Positions 51,991 to 62,658 of a stretch of DNA of 64,000 nucleotides are shown here, one piece after another. A model generated the notes under the pieces. It was not told the origin of the DNA. It did no database searches and saw nothing but the letters and a program-made list of their open reading frames with translations. Source of the stretch: Polytrichum commune (Eukaryota > Streptophyta > Polytrichopsida > Polytrichales > Polytrichaceae); the NCBI GenBank assembly GCA_950295325.1, contig OX485804.1, positions 22,134,001-22,198,000 of the forward strand. Reading direction: 5' to 3'. The number at the start of each line of letters is the position of its first letter. The first letter of the stretch is position 1. A program made the position numbers and the translations under genes.

Positions 51991-53211
51991 ATGATGTCCC
52001 CTTTGTTCCAAAATGATGAAGATAATTGTAACGTTATTTTTTCGTTGATTACTATGATTAGTATGAGTGAGGTTATTCAAAAAATAATTCACCGTTAGTG
52101 GAAATTTCCACGTTCGAGGTATATGTGGAAGGTTATACACAAAGATATTTGGAATTTTGACTCAGAAGTTTGTGATGGTTTATGGATTCAAGAATATAGA
52201 ATGACCTACACATCTTTTTTGAATCTAGTTGAATTTTTTAGGCCTTACGTAGAACATGAAACTACCAACTAAAGAGCAGCAATTGAGGTTGATCGTGCTA
52301 TAGCTATGGTATTGAATAAGTTAGCATTTGGATTTTACAATAGACACGTTGCCAACAATTATTGTGTTGGACAAAGTACGGTTTGGAAGTATACTTTTAT
52401 TATTACAGAGGTTTTGGCTAGTCCACAAAAATTATATTCCCATTTCATTAGTATTTCTCAAGGTGAAATATTGATATCGATTATAGCACACTTTAAGAAT
52501 TTAATTGGGTTAGAAAATATGTGTGGGGCCATTGATGGCACTCACATTAGATTGGTTGAAAAACCTCCTACAAGCTTAATTCATGCTGATTATTGGAACC
52601 GGCATGATCATCATTCAGTATTGTTACAAGGTGTTTGTGATGCTAATCTTGTGTTTTGGGATGTGTGTGTAAGGGCACCTGGAGGAACTCACGATGCAAC
52701 TCACTTTCGGGATTCATTTTTGTACAAGGATTTTTTGGAGAAAACTATTTTGCAAGAATCAAGTATTAAACTAGGCTCTCATTTAGTTCGACCTTATATT
52801 GCGGGTGATTCTGCCTATCCTTTGATGATTTACATTATGAAGGCATATTCTGATCGAGGCAATGGTGATATATATAAAGATATTTTTTATAGGGCATTTA
52901 TATTGGGGAGGGTTAAAATTGAAATTTTTTTTGCCCATCTCAAGAATAGTTGGAAAGTTCTCAAGTGTCTTAATTTTACTGTCCCATATCCATGCCAAAT
53001 TATTATTGCGTGTTGTGTTTTATACAATTTTTGCAGAATGAATAATGAACAACTTGCAAGTAGACAAATAGTGGATCCCCACCCAAACCTTAATGATTTG
53101 AGGGTTCCAAGGAGACCAACTACTGAGAGAGCAACTAGACTTGCCGCAATTGCCATTAATATTCGACATGCTATCTATGAGAAATGGTTACATTCCATTT
53201 TAAATGACTAG
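51991..53211 (+). pseudogene. PIF/Harbinger DDE transposase
   Basis: A single frame of about 406 codons from ATG at 51,991, broken by TAG at 52,096 and TAA at 52,270. Family residues are present: the first Asp in MCGAIDGTHIRL, the second in YIAGDSAYPLMI, and the Glu in VKIEIFFAHLKNSWKVL, followed by a typical CCVLYNFC segment. It would cut and join at TWA targets together with the Myb/SANT-like partner encoded on the opposite strand. The part downstream of 52,306 is an uninterrupted 301-codon frame and includes the whole catalytic core, so decay is mild. Confidence 0.9.
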
Positions 53212-54023
53212 ACATATTACGTGGTTCATTCTACTATATTACGGCATGTATTTTGAAATTTACATATTTTATTTAATACAAATGTGCATATGGTAATTAT
53301 ATATATATATTATTTATCTTTGTATGATAATTTATTTATATCGAGATGCAATAATTGTGGATGCTTTGAAAGTCCTCTTAAGGGGTGAGATTGTAATCAC
53401 CAAAAACAATTAACCAATTACATAATACTAATAGAATATAAACATGTAACCAGTTCGACTTTGAATCACTAGGATATTGACCACTTTATGTATTTGGATG
53501 CTATTTTATTTTTCTCTCGTAATCACCAATTTCTATTGGATATATTATATAACAGAGGTTGTGTTTCATTAGCAAATCTACCATGACACATGCATCAACT
53601 GGAATGGAAATTGGACCTTCTTTGATTTAGTTGTGACTATCAAAAGTGCATATTTATTAAATTTTAAGGGGATACTTAGGTCCTTCTAATTGTATTTATT
53701 ATTGAGTATAGAGTCTTTGTTGATGTTTGAATACATAGTCCAATAAGTTATTTAAATAAATATATATTTATAAATATATATATTACATGCACAAAGTTCA
53801 TACCATCAGTCAATATGTTCACAACATCAATCAATCAATGTTATATATGTATATTATATATAATATATAATATATAACATAATATAATATATCATATACA
53901 ATATAAATGTAATCTTCAACAAAATATATAATTTACTAGCCTAATTCAAAGATAAAAAACATCATCTTTTTATTGTCGTTTGCGCTTAGAAGAATTACCA
54001 ACTTCCATTTTCATTCGGAACAA
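53212..54023. other. Convergent intergenic region of the Harbinger element
   Basis: About 800 bp of AT-rich DNA between the two convergent genes, with TA-rich runs at about 53,750-53,930. It presumably holds both 3' ends. Nothing else seen. Confidence 0.6.
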
Positions 54024-54809
54024 CTACATTTTTAGGTTCTCAGCTCGTTCTTTGGCGTTTGCATCTAACTCATGTAGTCGTAGTTGAAATGCTTGATTAT
54101 CCGAATGCATTTGGGCAGCCAATGCTAAGTGTTTTTCGGCTATTGACATTCTGGTTTCATCTAATGACTTATAGACATCTACAAATCTATTCAAGGAATC
54201 TGCAATAGGTTTGCTAGAAGTGTCATTACGTTTAGAATTCAATTTACCTTCTACATTGGGTAAATTGCAAGCTCGTTGCCGTAAAGATTCTGCAGTGATC
54301 TCTGAAGGTGTAGTATTCATACCCTCTGCTTCGGGATTTGTTGGAGTTATGTGCACTAGACTTACAGGAATATCCTTGTTAAAATTAAATGGCTCATATT
54401 GATCCAAATCAATATTTGTGCTCGTGTAAGGCACTTCACCTCGATCTTGCGATCCTGACAAACCGGAACATTTCGGTGTAGTAGCCCACATTTGGTCACA
54501 TTCTTCGTACCAAACCCAAGTTCAAGCTGTCCCCCCTGAAATTTTGACAACCTCTACACGTTCTTTTTGTATATATTTTTTTGAATTATCAATTTTATTT
54601 TTGAGTGTTTGTTTTGTCAATTGAGACCCTGCTTCGGCATTAAATGAAGCGGTTAGTTTATTCTAATGATGATCTTTTGCATTGCCTCGTCTTAAATGAA
54701 AGTATTGATCCCGGAAAAGAGTCAATAAAATCATTATCCATGCATCCAATCAGTGGGTGGCAAGTCCCTTAGAACTTGACTCCGTTTCGTTTACATTTGG
54801 TGGCGCCAT
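54024..54809 (-). pseudogene. Myb/SANT-like partner protein of PIF/Harbinger
   Basis: One 262-codon frame beginning MAPPNVNETESSSKG (ATG at 54,807-54,809), with three in-frame stops. All three fall at positions where the Myb/SANT-like family usually has Trp: after KGLATH, after NAKDHH, and in SGGTA(stop)TWVWYEECDQMWA. The rest shows the typical trihelix region (LTKQTLKNKIDNSKKYIQ) and a C-terminal helical stretch (RMSIAEKHLALAAQMHSDNQ). In this superfamily the protein binds subterminal DNA and brings the transposase to the nucleus. It lies convergent to the transposase, as usual. Confidence 0.8.
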
Positions 54810-55731
54810 CCTGTAAAATATATTCATAATAAATCTCAAAGGATTTTTGTACATTGTTATGATTAGAGAGAACCGACAGTTAGTTTGTTCTCAATGCCTA
54901 AATACGTAACAAAACAACCAATTCACGTAAACATATGGTACAACAGAGATCCCAAATTGAATTAAAAAGTTCAAACTTTGATTTCAGAGGAAGATTCAGA
55001 AGCCGACAAGTAAAGATAGCCTAAACAGTTTGCAAAGAAGGTTTATGGCATTCTCATCTTCGCACCCACTGAAACGAAACTCAGGATCTCAAAATAATCA
55101 CAGTACATACACACTATTATTCAATCAAAGAAATTGTGAGAAGCGTGTCAAAAAATAACCTTGGAATTTTATTCTTATTCAGCTCGGAGTTGTGCCAGAT
55201 CCTAACTTTACATGCACTGCATTGAAACAAACACACATACATTTTTACTTGAAGGGCCCCTTTCTCAGATCTACATCTGACTACTACTACTGCTAATAGA
55301 CATTTAAAGCGAGTAGAACTTACAGTTTAGCAATGACAAAATAGTAACCATGGGACAAATCTACTATACATTGCATCAACAAAAATAAACCAGAGTTGCA
55401 CAAAGATGAAGCTCAAGAATTAAAGAAACTAACATGGAATTATGTTGGATGTAGAGATGCACAACACAATGAGGAAGTATCTTATAAGAAACTTCTCAAT
55501 GTGTAGCAACCGGAATAGAGTAACCGGCAGATGTTAATATTGGAAGGGTTACTATTTTCGGTGGTGGGACCCACACTCCCGACGCACGTCCAAACGTGGA
55601 TGTCAAATTATAGTTGGTGGCCATCTCCGCCGCCGTCATACATCATGGATGGTGATGGCCCACTATGAAAATCACTATTAAAGACTTATTCATCTACTGA
55701 AAATGAACTTTCCGTTTGGTGTGATCGGGCA
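54810..55731. other. Right non-coding part of the Harbinger element
   Basis: Upstream region of the Myb/SANT-like gene up to the right inverted repeat. No coding sequence recognised. Confidence 0.6.
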
Positions 55732-55734
55732 TGA

Positions 55735-56240
55735 ATCCAGTTTAAGGTTGTAAAGGGTGCTGGATGGTAGTGGTTAGGTCTGACCACCACCTCTGGATCC
55801 TCAGCTAGAAGCCTCCAACAGCTTCAGACCTCCATAACTTCCACGTATGATCTTTGATGCTCACATATAACCATTCTATCGTCATTTACGTTTCACGTAG
55901 ATGCGGATAGATACCTCACTTGCCTCATTTAGGCAAGTATTGGAGGAAATTATGCTTTTTCAAACCTCCGTAGTCCCGGGAGCCACTCCCAGGCCACTGC
56001 TGTTCCATGGTGCAGGATGGTGGTGGTCGGGTCCGACCACCACCTCTAGATTTTTTTTTTGAAGTTTTTGCGAAGCGAGGCCACCAAGTCTGAGTTCAGT
56101 TCAGGGTTCGTAAAGGGTGCTGGATGGTGGTGGTCGGGTCCGACCACCACCTCTGGATTTTTTTTTTTAAGTTTTTGCAAAATGAGGCCACCGAGTCTAA
56201 GTCCAATTGAGGGTTCGTAAAGGGTGTTGGAGGGGCCAGG
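55735..56240. repeat. Tandem array, right block
   Basis: Continuation of the array at 50,697-51,647, in the same orientation and register. It contains two perfect 26-bp palindromes (56,019-56,044 and 56,126-56,151) and a degenerate one near 55,768, plus one roughly 240-bp unit. It ends about 100 bp before the first ATG of the methyltransferase-like gene, so it may also have served as that gene's upstream region. Confidence 0.88.
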
Positions 56241-56341
56241 TTTAGGGTTTGAGTTGCATTTGTTTGATTTCTGATTTGACGGGTGATGTTTGCTTGTTAC
56301 CTAGATTGAGGCCGCTTAGAGTTGTTTTTGTGTAGATTTGT

Positions 56342-59300
56342 ATGATGTCGATTGTAAGTGAAGTTGTGGAGGTTGCAACTGGAGGGTCATCAACAAGAGT
56401 TTCGGGGAGTCTCTGCAGAGGAGCCATGGACTTGGAGGTTACCCACGGGTCGCCTGATGTAAGCATTGCACCAAGGAAGGGAAAGGGAATGGTGCGGCGC
56501 ATTCCTTAGTCTGAGTCCAGTGAGAGTGGAGATCGCGACGACGGTGATGAGTCGCAGCCTTCGTTTGGGATGGACTCGGTAGGGGGATCATAGTCACCAT
56601 CCTCTTGCAAATTTTAGTCAAGGCCAGAGTAGTGGTGATGGAGGCCATTTTGAGTCACTTGTGGAGCATGCTCGAAGGCAAGTTAAGGGCCTAACAAAGG
56701 TTGAGAACAATGTGCAAGCCACATTGCTCCGTGACAATATGTATGAGGTAATTGAAAGTATGAGGCGGCAACCCGTCTCAAAAGCAGTCCTTCGAATTCT
56801 ATTGTGTAAGAAGATTCACATACCTATGGTTAAACCTACACTTCGATGTGATGTTGTTAAGTTGATAGGAGCGTTTCGCTATGGGGATAAACCCCATTCA
56901 GGTGCTATTTATGTGTCCGTGACAGATGACGAGGATCAAAACATGGTTGTCACTCAAGAGGATGTACAACATGGAGCCCTTGTTGGATTCAGGAAAATGA
57001 TGCATTCGAAAACTGCTTGAAATCCGATGCTAACCTTGTGAGCTTGAGTGGCTCAATGTTCTTTGTTTATGATGGTAACCATAGGCTCTTAGCTTAGAAG
57101 GAGATGATTGAAACTCTTCATACTGAAGATCAACATTGGATTTCGAAGAATGGTAATCCCGAATACGTTGTACTTGACACCACTGGAGGTCGTGGAGATA
57201 TTCTCACTGCCATGCACGATATCAACAAATAATTTTTTTGTTGATCTCATATTGTTTTTGATCTTCTTATTTGGCGCTTCACAATTTATGCAATCTGACA
57301 TGCCAACTGTACAGGTCCAATCAAATGGCACATGTGAAGAATAACTTAGTTCATACTCTTCATCGTATTCGGAATTACGGATCATATGACATTGAGTACT
57401 TCAAGCCCATGCTTACTTAGGAGCAGATAAAATCATGCCTGACGAAGTCAAAGAAGACGTAGTACCCATTTACTAGAGATTTGATGGTCAACTTCATCTT
57501 CATTGTAAGGATCTCATTTCCTTCTGGTTTCTTTCTTATCTGCAATCACTTGATTTGACAGTTTAGTTCTGATTGTTTGCTTCATTTTTCAGGATGATAT
57601 AGTCCAAGTGGCTAGCGAGGCTGGGCAGTTATACTTGGAAGAGGTGGATGAAAGCGTGCATAGCAATTCAGGCCTCCATGAATATGTTGACAAGGCTATT
57701 GCTAAGAAGAAAGAGGAGCTATTTACCTACTTCAACAAAGCCCAATCAGTTGCTAATCCAGCCGTAGGGGAGGGCTTCATGGAAGAGGTGAGTGAATTTT
57801 ACTGGGATTTTGATTTTGATTCAAGACCTTAGCTTTGCCTCTACTGATGCATTATTTCCTTGGACATGCAGGTTATTGCGCATTACAGTGCACACGTTGC
57901 TGCCAAAATTGAGATGTCACTAGAGAAACTGCAGATGGTGGCAACTGCAGCGGTTGAGCCCAAGTACAAAGTGCGTTGGCTCAAGTGGTGGAACAGTTCA
58001 GATCTTGTTCGAAAGGACCTCGGGTTTTCAAAGTACCATGTTGGTGAGGACACGCTGAAGAAATGGATGGACCGTGCTGCTCTTTGGGCAAGGATAGAAG
58101 AAAGTGCCACTCAAAAGCTTGTTGGTTACATAGCACTAGTGGGTGGGGTTGATAAGTCCAAAGATGTAGAGAGTCTTGAGGACTACATTGACACTTGGCG
58201 AATTTGCCTTTGGGACAAGGCATTTAACTCCCTCTTATATGGTTCTGATGCACACAATAAATCCATTGTGTTTAATAAAGTCAAGGATGGGGATCTTCTT
58301 GTGAAGCGGCTTTGCCTCAGGTATGAGTTAGTTATTTATTTATTTCATTACATTTTTTTTTCAATGCCGATGGCTACTTGCGGTTTTGCTTTAGTGTGAT
58401 GCTATGTGTGCCTTGTTCATTCATGTCTTGTTACCAATCTCATCTAGTGTCTTTTGCTAAATTTTGAAGGTATATGAAGCACGTGCTCCTTAAAGTTGGG
58501 GCAATTCGGAAGCTACCTCCTTGTGTGCAGGGGTGGTGCGATTCTTCTTCACCGACCTTCATCTTCTCAAAGGCACAGAAGAAGAACTTCAGTAAAGAGC
58601 ATTTCATTGAATATTGTTGGTACATCGAATGTCCTAAGGACTTTGTGCCTGACTCGGAGTATGAGATCAATAAATCCTTAACTGTCACATAGGATCTCCC
58701 TAATGATGATGATGCACAAGAAGTTGAAGAGATTGCTGCTCTTGAAGTTTCACCTACCTTGGATGGAGAGAAGTCTTCTGGTAAGAAGAAGCTTGCTGCA
58801 AAGACTTCAACAACCGGAGTATCCAAGAATAGTAGAACGATTCTTGCTTCAGTGGTTGCCACTGGATCTGCCACAGTTGAAGACACTCTAATGGATGAAG
58901 TTGATAGTGAGCCACTTCTACTCACTCAGAGCTTTCTGAAGGTACCAACTCCTCCCTCTCTGTCTCAGCATCCTTCTTATGAGAGCAAACCGCAAGTCCT
59001 TGTCATCAACGACTATATTCTTAAGCAGCAATGGTTCTTTCGTGAGGTGCGCAAGTTTGTTGTATCATGCTCTCTTTCTCGCTCATGGAGAATCCACGGG
59101 TTGCCTTCATTGCGTGGAGCAGCTGACTTGGTGATTGCAGACTTACCGGAAGGTCTGTCGGTTCCAACTATCTCGGTGCCATCATCAGTAGTACCCACTT
59201 GGAATGAGAAGAATAAAGACTACTTGCAAGAGTTGTTTGATTTTGCAGATGAGATTCTACACGATAATGGTGCCTTGTTACTTTTTTTCCATTTGATAAT

Positions 59301-60382
59301 GGAGAGTTCCTTGAGGACATTGAGAGGTTTTATGATTATTTTGGCTTTGTTGTGTGCAAGGAGTAGATGGGGGTCAATCTCTTGCCCATGAGCTCGGCAA
59401 GGATTCCCAATACCACCACGAACATATTCAATATCCTTCTTCTCAAGCGGGTTTCACGGCCCGAGGACTCCGTGTCTTGGACTTTTACATTTTCCATTCG
59501 TTATGTACCAGAGTTGGTGGCGCAGGGTGTGGACGTTGGCCTCAACGACACATTGATTAATTTATGCACCAATCCACTCATGGATGGTGCTCGACCGTGG
59601 AGAGGCCCAAAAGAGAAGGATGAGTACTTCTTTTCATGCCTCATTATGGCTCTAACCACAGTCGGGGACTTGGTTATTGATGTTGCAGCTGCCATTGGTA
59701 TGAATTTCACTTCATTGATGTCATTGATTTGAATTCAAACTAATCACTTTGTGAATATGGTACTTATTACAAATTGTTGATTTCTTTGTAGGCAATTCTA
59801 TTCGTGCTTGCAAGAGTACTGGCAGGCACGTACTGGGCCTAAAGAGTGACAAGAAGTTGTTTGGGGTTGTTCTTCAGCCTATGATGACTATTGCTCCATT
59901 TCCTCCACCTCCTCAAGCCCCTGTGCCAGTTGCAAAGAAGCCAAAGAAAGTTGTTGCAGTGAAGCGGCGTCGTGTTGAGGACTCTGAGTAAGTAAGCACC
60001 GCTTACTCTTTCTATTTCATTGGTCAATATTCATAGTTTTTTAAGAACCATGATATCACTTGTGCCTAAACTCTTTAAAATGTTGCAATATTGCAAAGAC
60101 TATCCTAGTCCAGCTAAGAGTTGGAGACTCCCTTCTTATGCAGAAGAAATTGCTAAGCTGCAAGCACTACATGCATCTCCATCTCTCCAGTCAAATGCCT
60201 CTCCGAAGTATAACCCTCGTGTTTTGAAATTCTTAGATGTTGCTGCAGATGTTGATTTTGAGATTGGCTTGATTGACACTCAAGCCAACCCTAGTGATTT
60301 TGTTGGTGGTTCTATTTCTCTATCCACCAACTTTGTTGGTAACATTTTGATTTATGTGGATGATGAGGCTATTAATGAATAG
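56342..60382 (+). pseudogene. ParB-like / beta-class DNA amino-methyltransferase-like protein, decayed
   Basis: Multi-exon gene. The N-terminal part (56,345-57,230) ends in FFVYDGNHRLLA, a GNHR motif like that of ParB/sulfiredoxin-fold domains. Middle exons follow (57,314-57,509; 57,595-57,787; 57,872-58,320; 58,471 onward) with HYSAHVAAKIEMSLEKLQ and WLKWWNSSDLVRKDLGFSKY. The C-terminal part has methylase motifs in beta-class order: a motif IV-like ADLVIADLPEG (59,122-59,154), then NDNGALL, then WRGPKEKDEYFFSCLIMA followed directly by TTVGDLVIDVAAAIGNS and CKSTGRHVLGLKS (across the intron at about 59,701-59,791). A basic tail KKPKKVVAVKRRR and a last exon (to TAA at 60,380) follow. Stops lie at 56,507, 56,591, 57,095, 57,418, 57,460, 58,690 and 59,364, with frameshifts near 56,610, 56,997 and in the T7 run at 59,282. 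DPPY is replaced by DLPE. The methylase fold is fairly sure, the ParB part less so. Confidence 0.6.
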
Positions 60383-60609
60383 ACCTCAATTTCGTTTTTC
60401 TCAACTAGTCAATCATATCTCCAATCTGGAGAGCCATTGTAATGGCTACTTTTATGTTTTCAAACTGTGTTAATCTCATTTTTACCACTGAATTACAACT
60501 GTAATCAATCTTTGCCTATGATACATCCATACCCTAAACCCTCGCATGAAACATGCATGAGTTATATGTTTTTGAGAGAAATTGGAAAAAGTTAGTATGG
60601 CTGTAAAAA
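60383..60609. other. 3' flank of the methyltransferase-like gene
   Basis: Short AT-rich region directly after the last exon, probably its 3' untranslated region. Confidence 0.4.
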
Positions 60610-61220
60610 TGAAAATAAGCAACAAAGAATTGAAGAATAGTCTTTGAGAAATCATGAGAAGAGAGAAAAATGAAAATTAAGATAGATAGGGCATTGATGT
60701 TATCCAAATAGTTAATCATTAGAAGAAGAGATCATTGACAAATAAACAACCCCAAAATGAGTTTTCTCAAAAGGAAAAAGAATAGAAAAAAATCAAGAAT
60801 GTAAAAATTAAAAAAACAATGGACAATGGATAATTTTTTTTTTAAAAATGAAAAATGAAAAAAAATTGATAAGATAAAAAAATTGAAGGTAACAAGTCTT
60901 TGAGACTAAGAAGTGAGGAAAATAAAAATTAAAGATTATAGGGCATAAATGTTAACAAAATTGTTAATGAATAGAAGGGATGATTCACAATTGAACAACC
61001 AAAAGAATTAGGATTTTATAAGGGATAAATTAAAAAATGTTAATAAAAAAAATTAAACATAGAAGATAATAAGTCTTTGAGAAGTCTTTAATGTAAATAA
61101 AAAATAATTTAAGATTGATTGGGCATGGATGTTAACCATTTAGTGAATAAATAAAAGAGGTCAGTGACAAATGAACAATCACAAAAATTTCAATTCTTAA
61201 AAGGAAAATGAATAAAAGAT
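60610..61220. repeat. A-rich diverged tandem repeat near the right end of the giant element
   Basis: Three diverged copies share agtctttgaga (near 60,639, 60,896 and 61,073) and gggcat(t/a/g)(g/a)atgttaac (near 60,688, 60,941 and 61,122), with an A-rich body between. Spacing is uneven (about 250 and 180 bp). It is non-coding and lies 300-900 bp from the terminal inverted repeat. Confidence 0.65.
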
Positions 61221-61518
61221 ATTGAGATAGATAAGTGAAGGCCAATGCGCGGCTCTTGAACTTTGACATCATCATGATGTCAGCTCTAATTGATGCATAG
61301 AAATTGTGATGAACCCTAAACCAAAACGGTGGAAACATGTACATAGATTATATTCTTAGATTGAGAATCCACAGTTATACATATCAAAAGTTTAAATTAG
61401 TAATAAAGTTGTCAAAAAATTCCATGGTTATAGGAGTTGATTCATCTTAAAATGACATTCCAAATGTCTATTTTCTACTCTCCGCTCTCCGCTCTTTGCT
61501 CGCATACGACCTTTCCCC

Positions 61519-61528
61519 TACAGTCGAC
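61519..61528. repeat. 10-bp target-site duplication of the giant element (right)
   Basis: tacagtcgac, identical to 46,571-46,580. Confidence 0.75.
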
Positions 61529-62449
61529 TATGGATGCCTCGACCTAACTCCAACTAAGATCTTGAATCATGGCATGGACTTATGACCACTAGTCAATATA
61601 CTTCATTCTCACATACTAGAGGTGTTAAATTTGTTGGAGATTCAACTTTGGGGAGTGGGCGGGGGGTGCAGAAGTATGTCCACCCTTTGGGGCAAAATGC
61701 CTCACTACCAACCATTGTTGCAAAAATGGGAGCTATGAGCATTGATGATATATCTCCAAAACATTGTGCATTGTGCTAACACGTGTAGATTGGGTGACCC
61801 CCCATGGCAAAACAATCGCAAGAAGTTATCAACATGGTACCCATATAGGAGAAATGCAAGAAGAAGAAGAAGAAGAAGAACTCCGGTCCCTATTGGGGGC
61901 CGGAGTGAATAAAGTGTCTGTTCGTAGGACAACCGCGGCCATACCCTGAGAAATGCAATATGATAACCGTGATCAATTCAAGGTCAACGGGCTCAATTCA
62001 TGCCGGTACATAATATCAGAGTTCTTTTTCTTTTTCTTTTCTACAGGAGAAAAATGTTATGTGACACCGTTACTTAGTTGGGATATACAAGTTGGATGGT
62101 CAATTCATGGGTGCGTTGCTTCCCTACTTCCTAGAGAGTACCATGGCCATTTAGCGCCCAAGTGGAGCAATTTAATGCATGGCTACAAGCGGTTTAGAAG
62201 CAAGGAAAACAAATTCTTCCATATCACATGTCAAAACCTCCAAAAACAATTCCATGGATTTTTTTAATACACATATTGGCACTTGAATGTTGAAGCAAAG
62301 AAGCTATGTATGACGGAGCTCGTGGTGGTGAGAGACTGCACCCCAATGTACTTTCCAAAGAAACATGGCCATATGTCAAAAATTCTTCCCCAAATCAAAC
62401 ATGTGACAAAAGAAAGAGAAAATGAATGTGAAAAAGTGGGGAACTACTA
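61529..62449. other. Right flank of the giant element, nothing recognised
   Basis: Short open frames without motifs. A (GAA)n run lies at about 61,858-61,880. Confidence 0.5.
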
Positions 62450-62658
62450 CATCATTTATGGTATTTAGTGTCACTTGCTGTTTGGAGTTATGTTGTGCTA
62501 TAATTTTTTAACTATGGATCTCATTTCTACCAACAAAGGTCAACTTGGTTGTTATAACATTAAAAAATTTACTTGGTACAAATTTATAATAACTAAATTA
62601 TGTTATAGCATGCATGTAACTCCAAATAGTAAGTGACACTAAATACCATAAACAAGTG
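62450..62658. mobile_element. TA-flanked MITE, shorter relative
   Basis: A 209-bp element with long inverted arms (left arm includes tttatggtatttagtgtcac; the right arm is its complement with gaps), flanked by TA (62,448-62,449 and 62,659-62,660). The subterminal tatttagtgtcac is shared with the 371-bp MITEs at 9.4 and 26.0 kb, so it is probably a related subfamily with a different interior. Confidence 0.75.

Larger units (their letters stand above)
51651..55731. mobile_element. PIF/Harbinger element nested in the array
   Basis: A 4,081-bp element with terminal inverted repeats TGTCCCGATCATACCAA (left) and TGCCCGATCACACCAA (reverse complement of right). The host array is cut within gagtc|TGA|atccag: TTA stands on the left (51,648-51,650) and TGA on the right (55,732-55,734), a 3-bp TNA duplication with one later substitution, as expected of PIF/Harbinger (TWA). 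It carries the usual two genes: a DDE transposase (plus) and a Myb/SANT-like protein (minus), both interrupted. Base composition is much more AT-rich than the surrounding array. Confidence 0.85.
46581..61518. mobile_element. Candidate giant Mutator-like transposon (14.9 kb) with cargo genes
   Basis: Both ends are immediately flanked by the same 10-bp sequence, a duplication length usual for MULEs (8-11 bp). The first 21 bases of the left end and the reverse complement of the right end both start GG and share tatg(t/c)gagc at the same offset. A 17-bp identity (gagcggagagcggagag) and an A-rich tail ending aaaatag follow; the right end has 7 extra bases before the identity. The outermost 12 bases match only at 5 positions, so the repeats are imperfect. 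Contents: a MULE-like transposase (minus), an unrecognised gene (plus), a tandem array with a nested PIF/Harbinger element, a ParB/methyltransferase-like gene (plus) and an A-rich repeat. Without the nested element it is about 10.9 kb. All genes in it are broken, so it is immobile on its own. Confidence 0.7.

Noticed and set aside
55886-55905. Bacterial parS-like site (gtttcacgt) in the array, next to a ParB-like gene
   Set aside because: Only a 9-base half match, present in one array copy and altered in the others (50,979 and 51,442 regions). It is not palindromic here, so chance is the simpler explanation.
50697-56240. CRISPR-like regularly spaced repeats
   Set aside because: Units are about 105 and 240 bp without short unique spacers, and the genome is eukaryotic. 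It is an ordinary complex tandem array.
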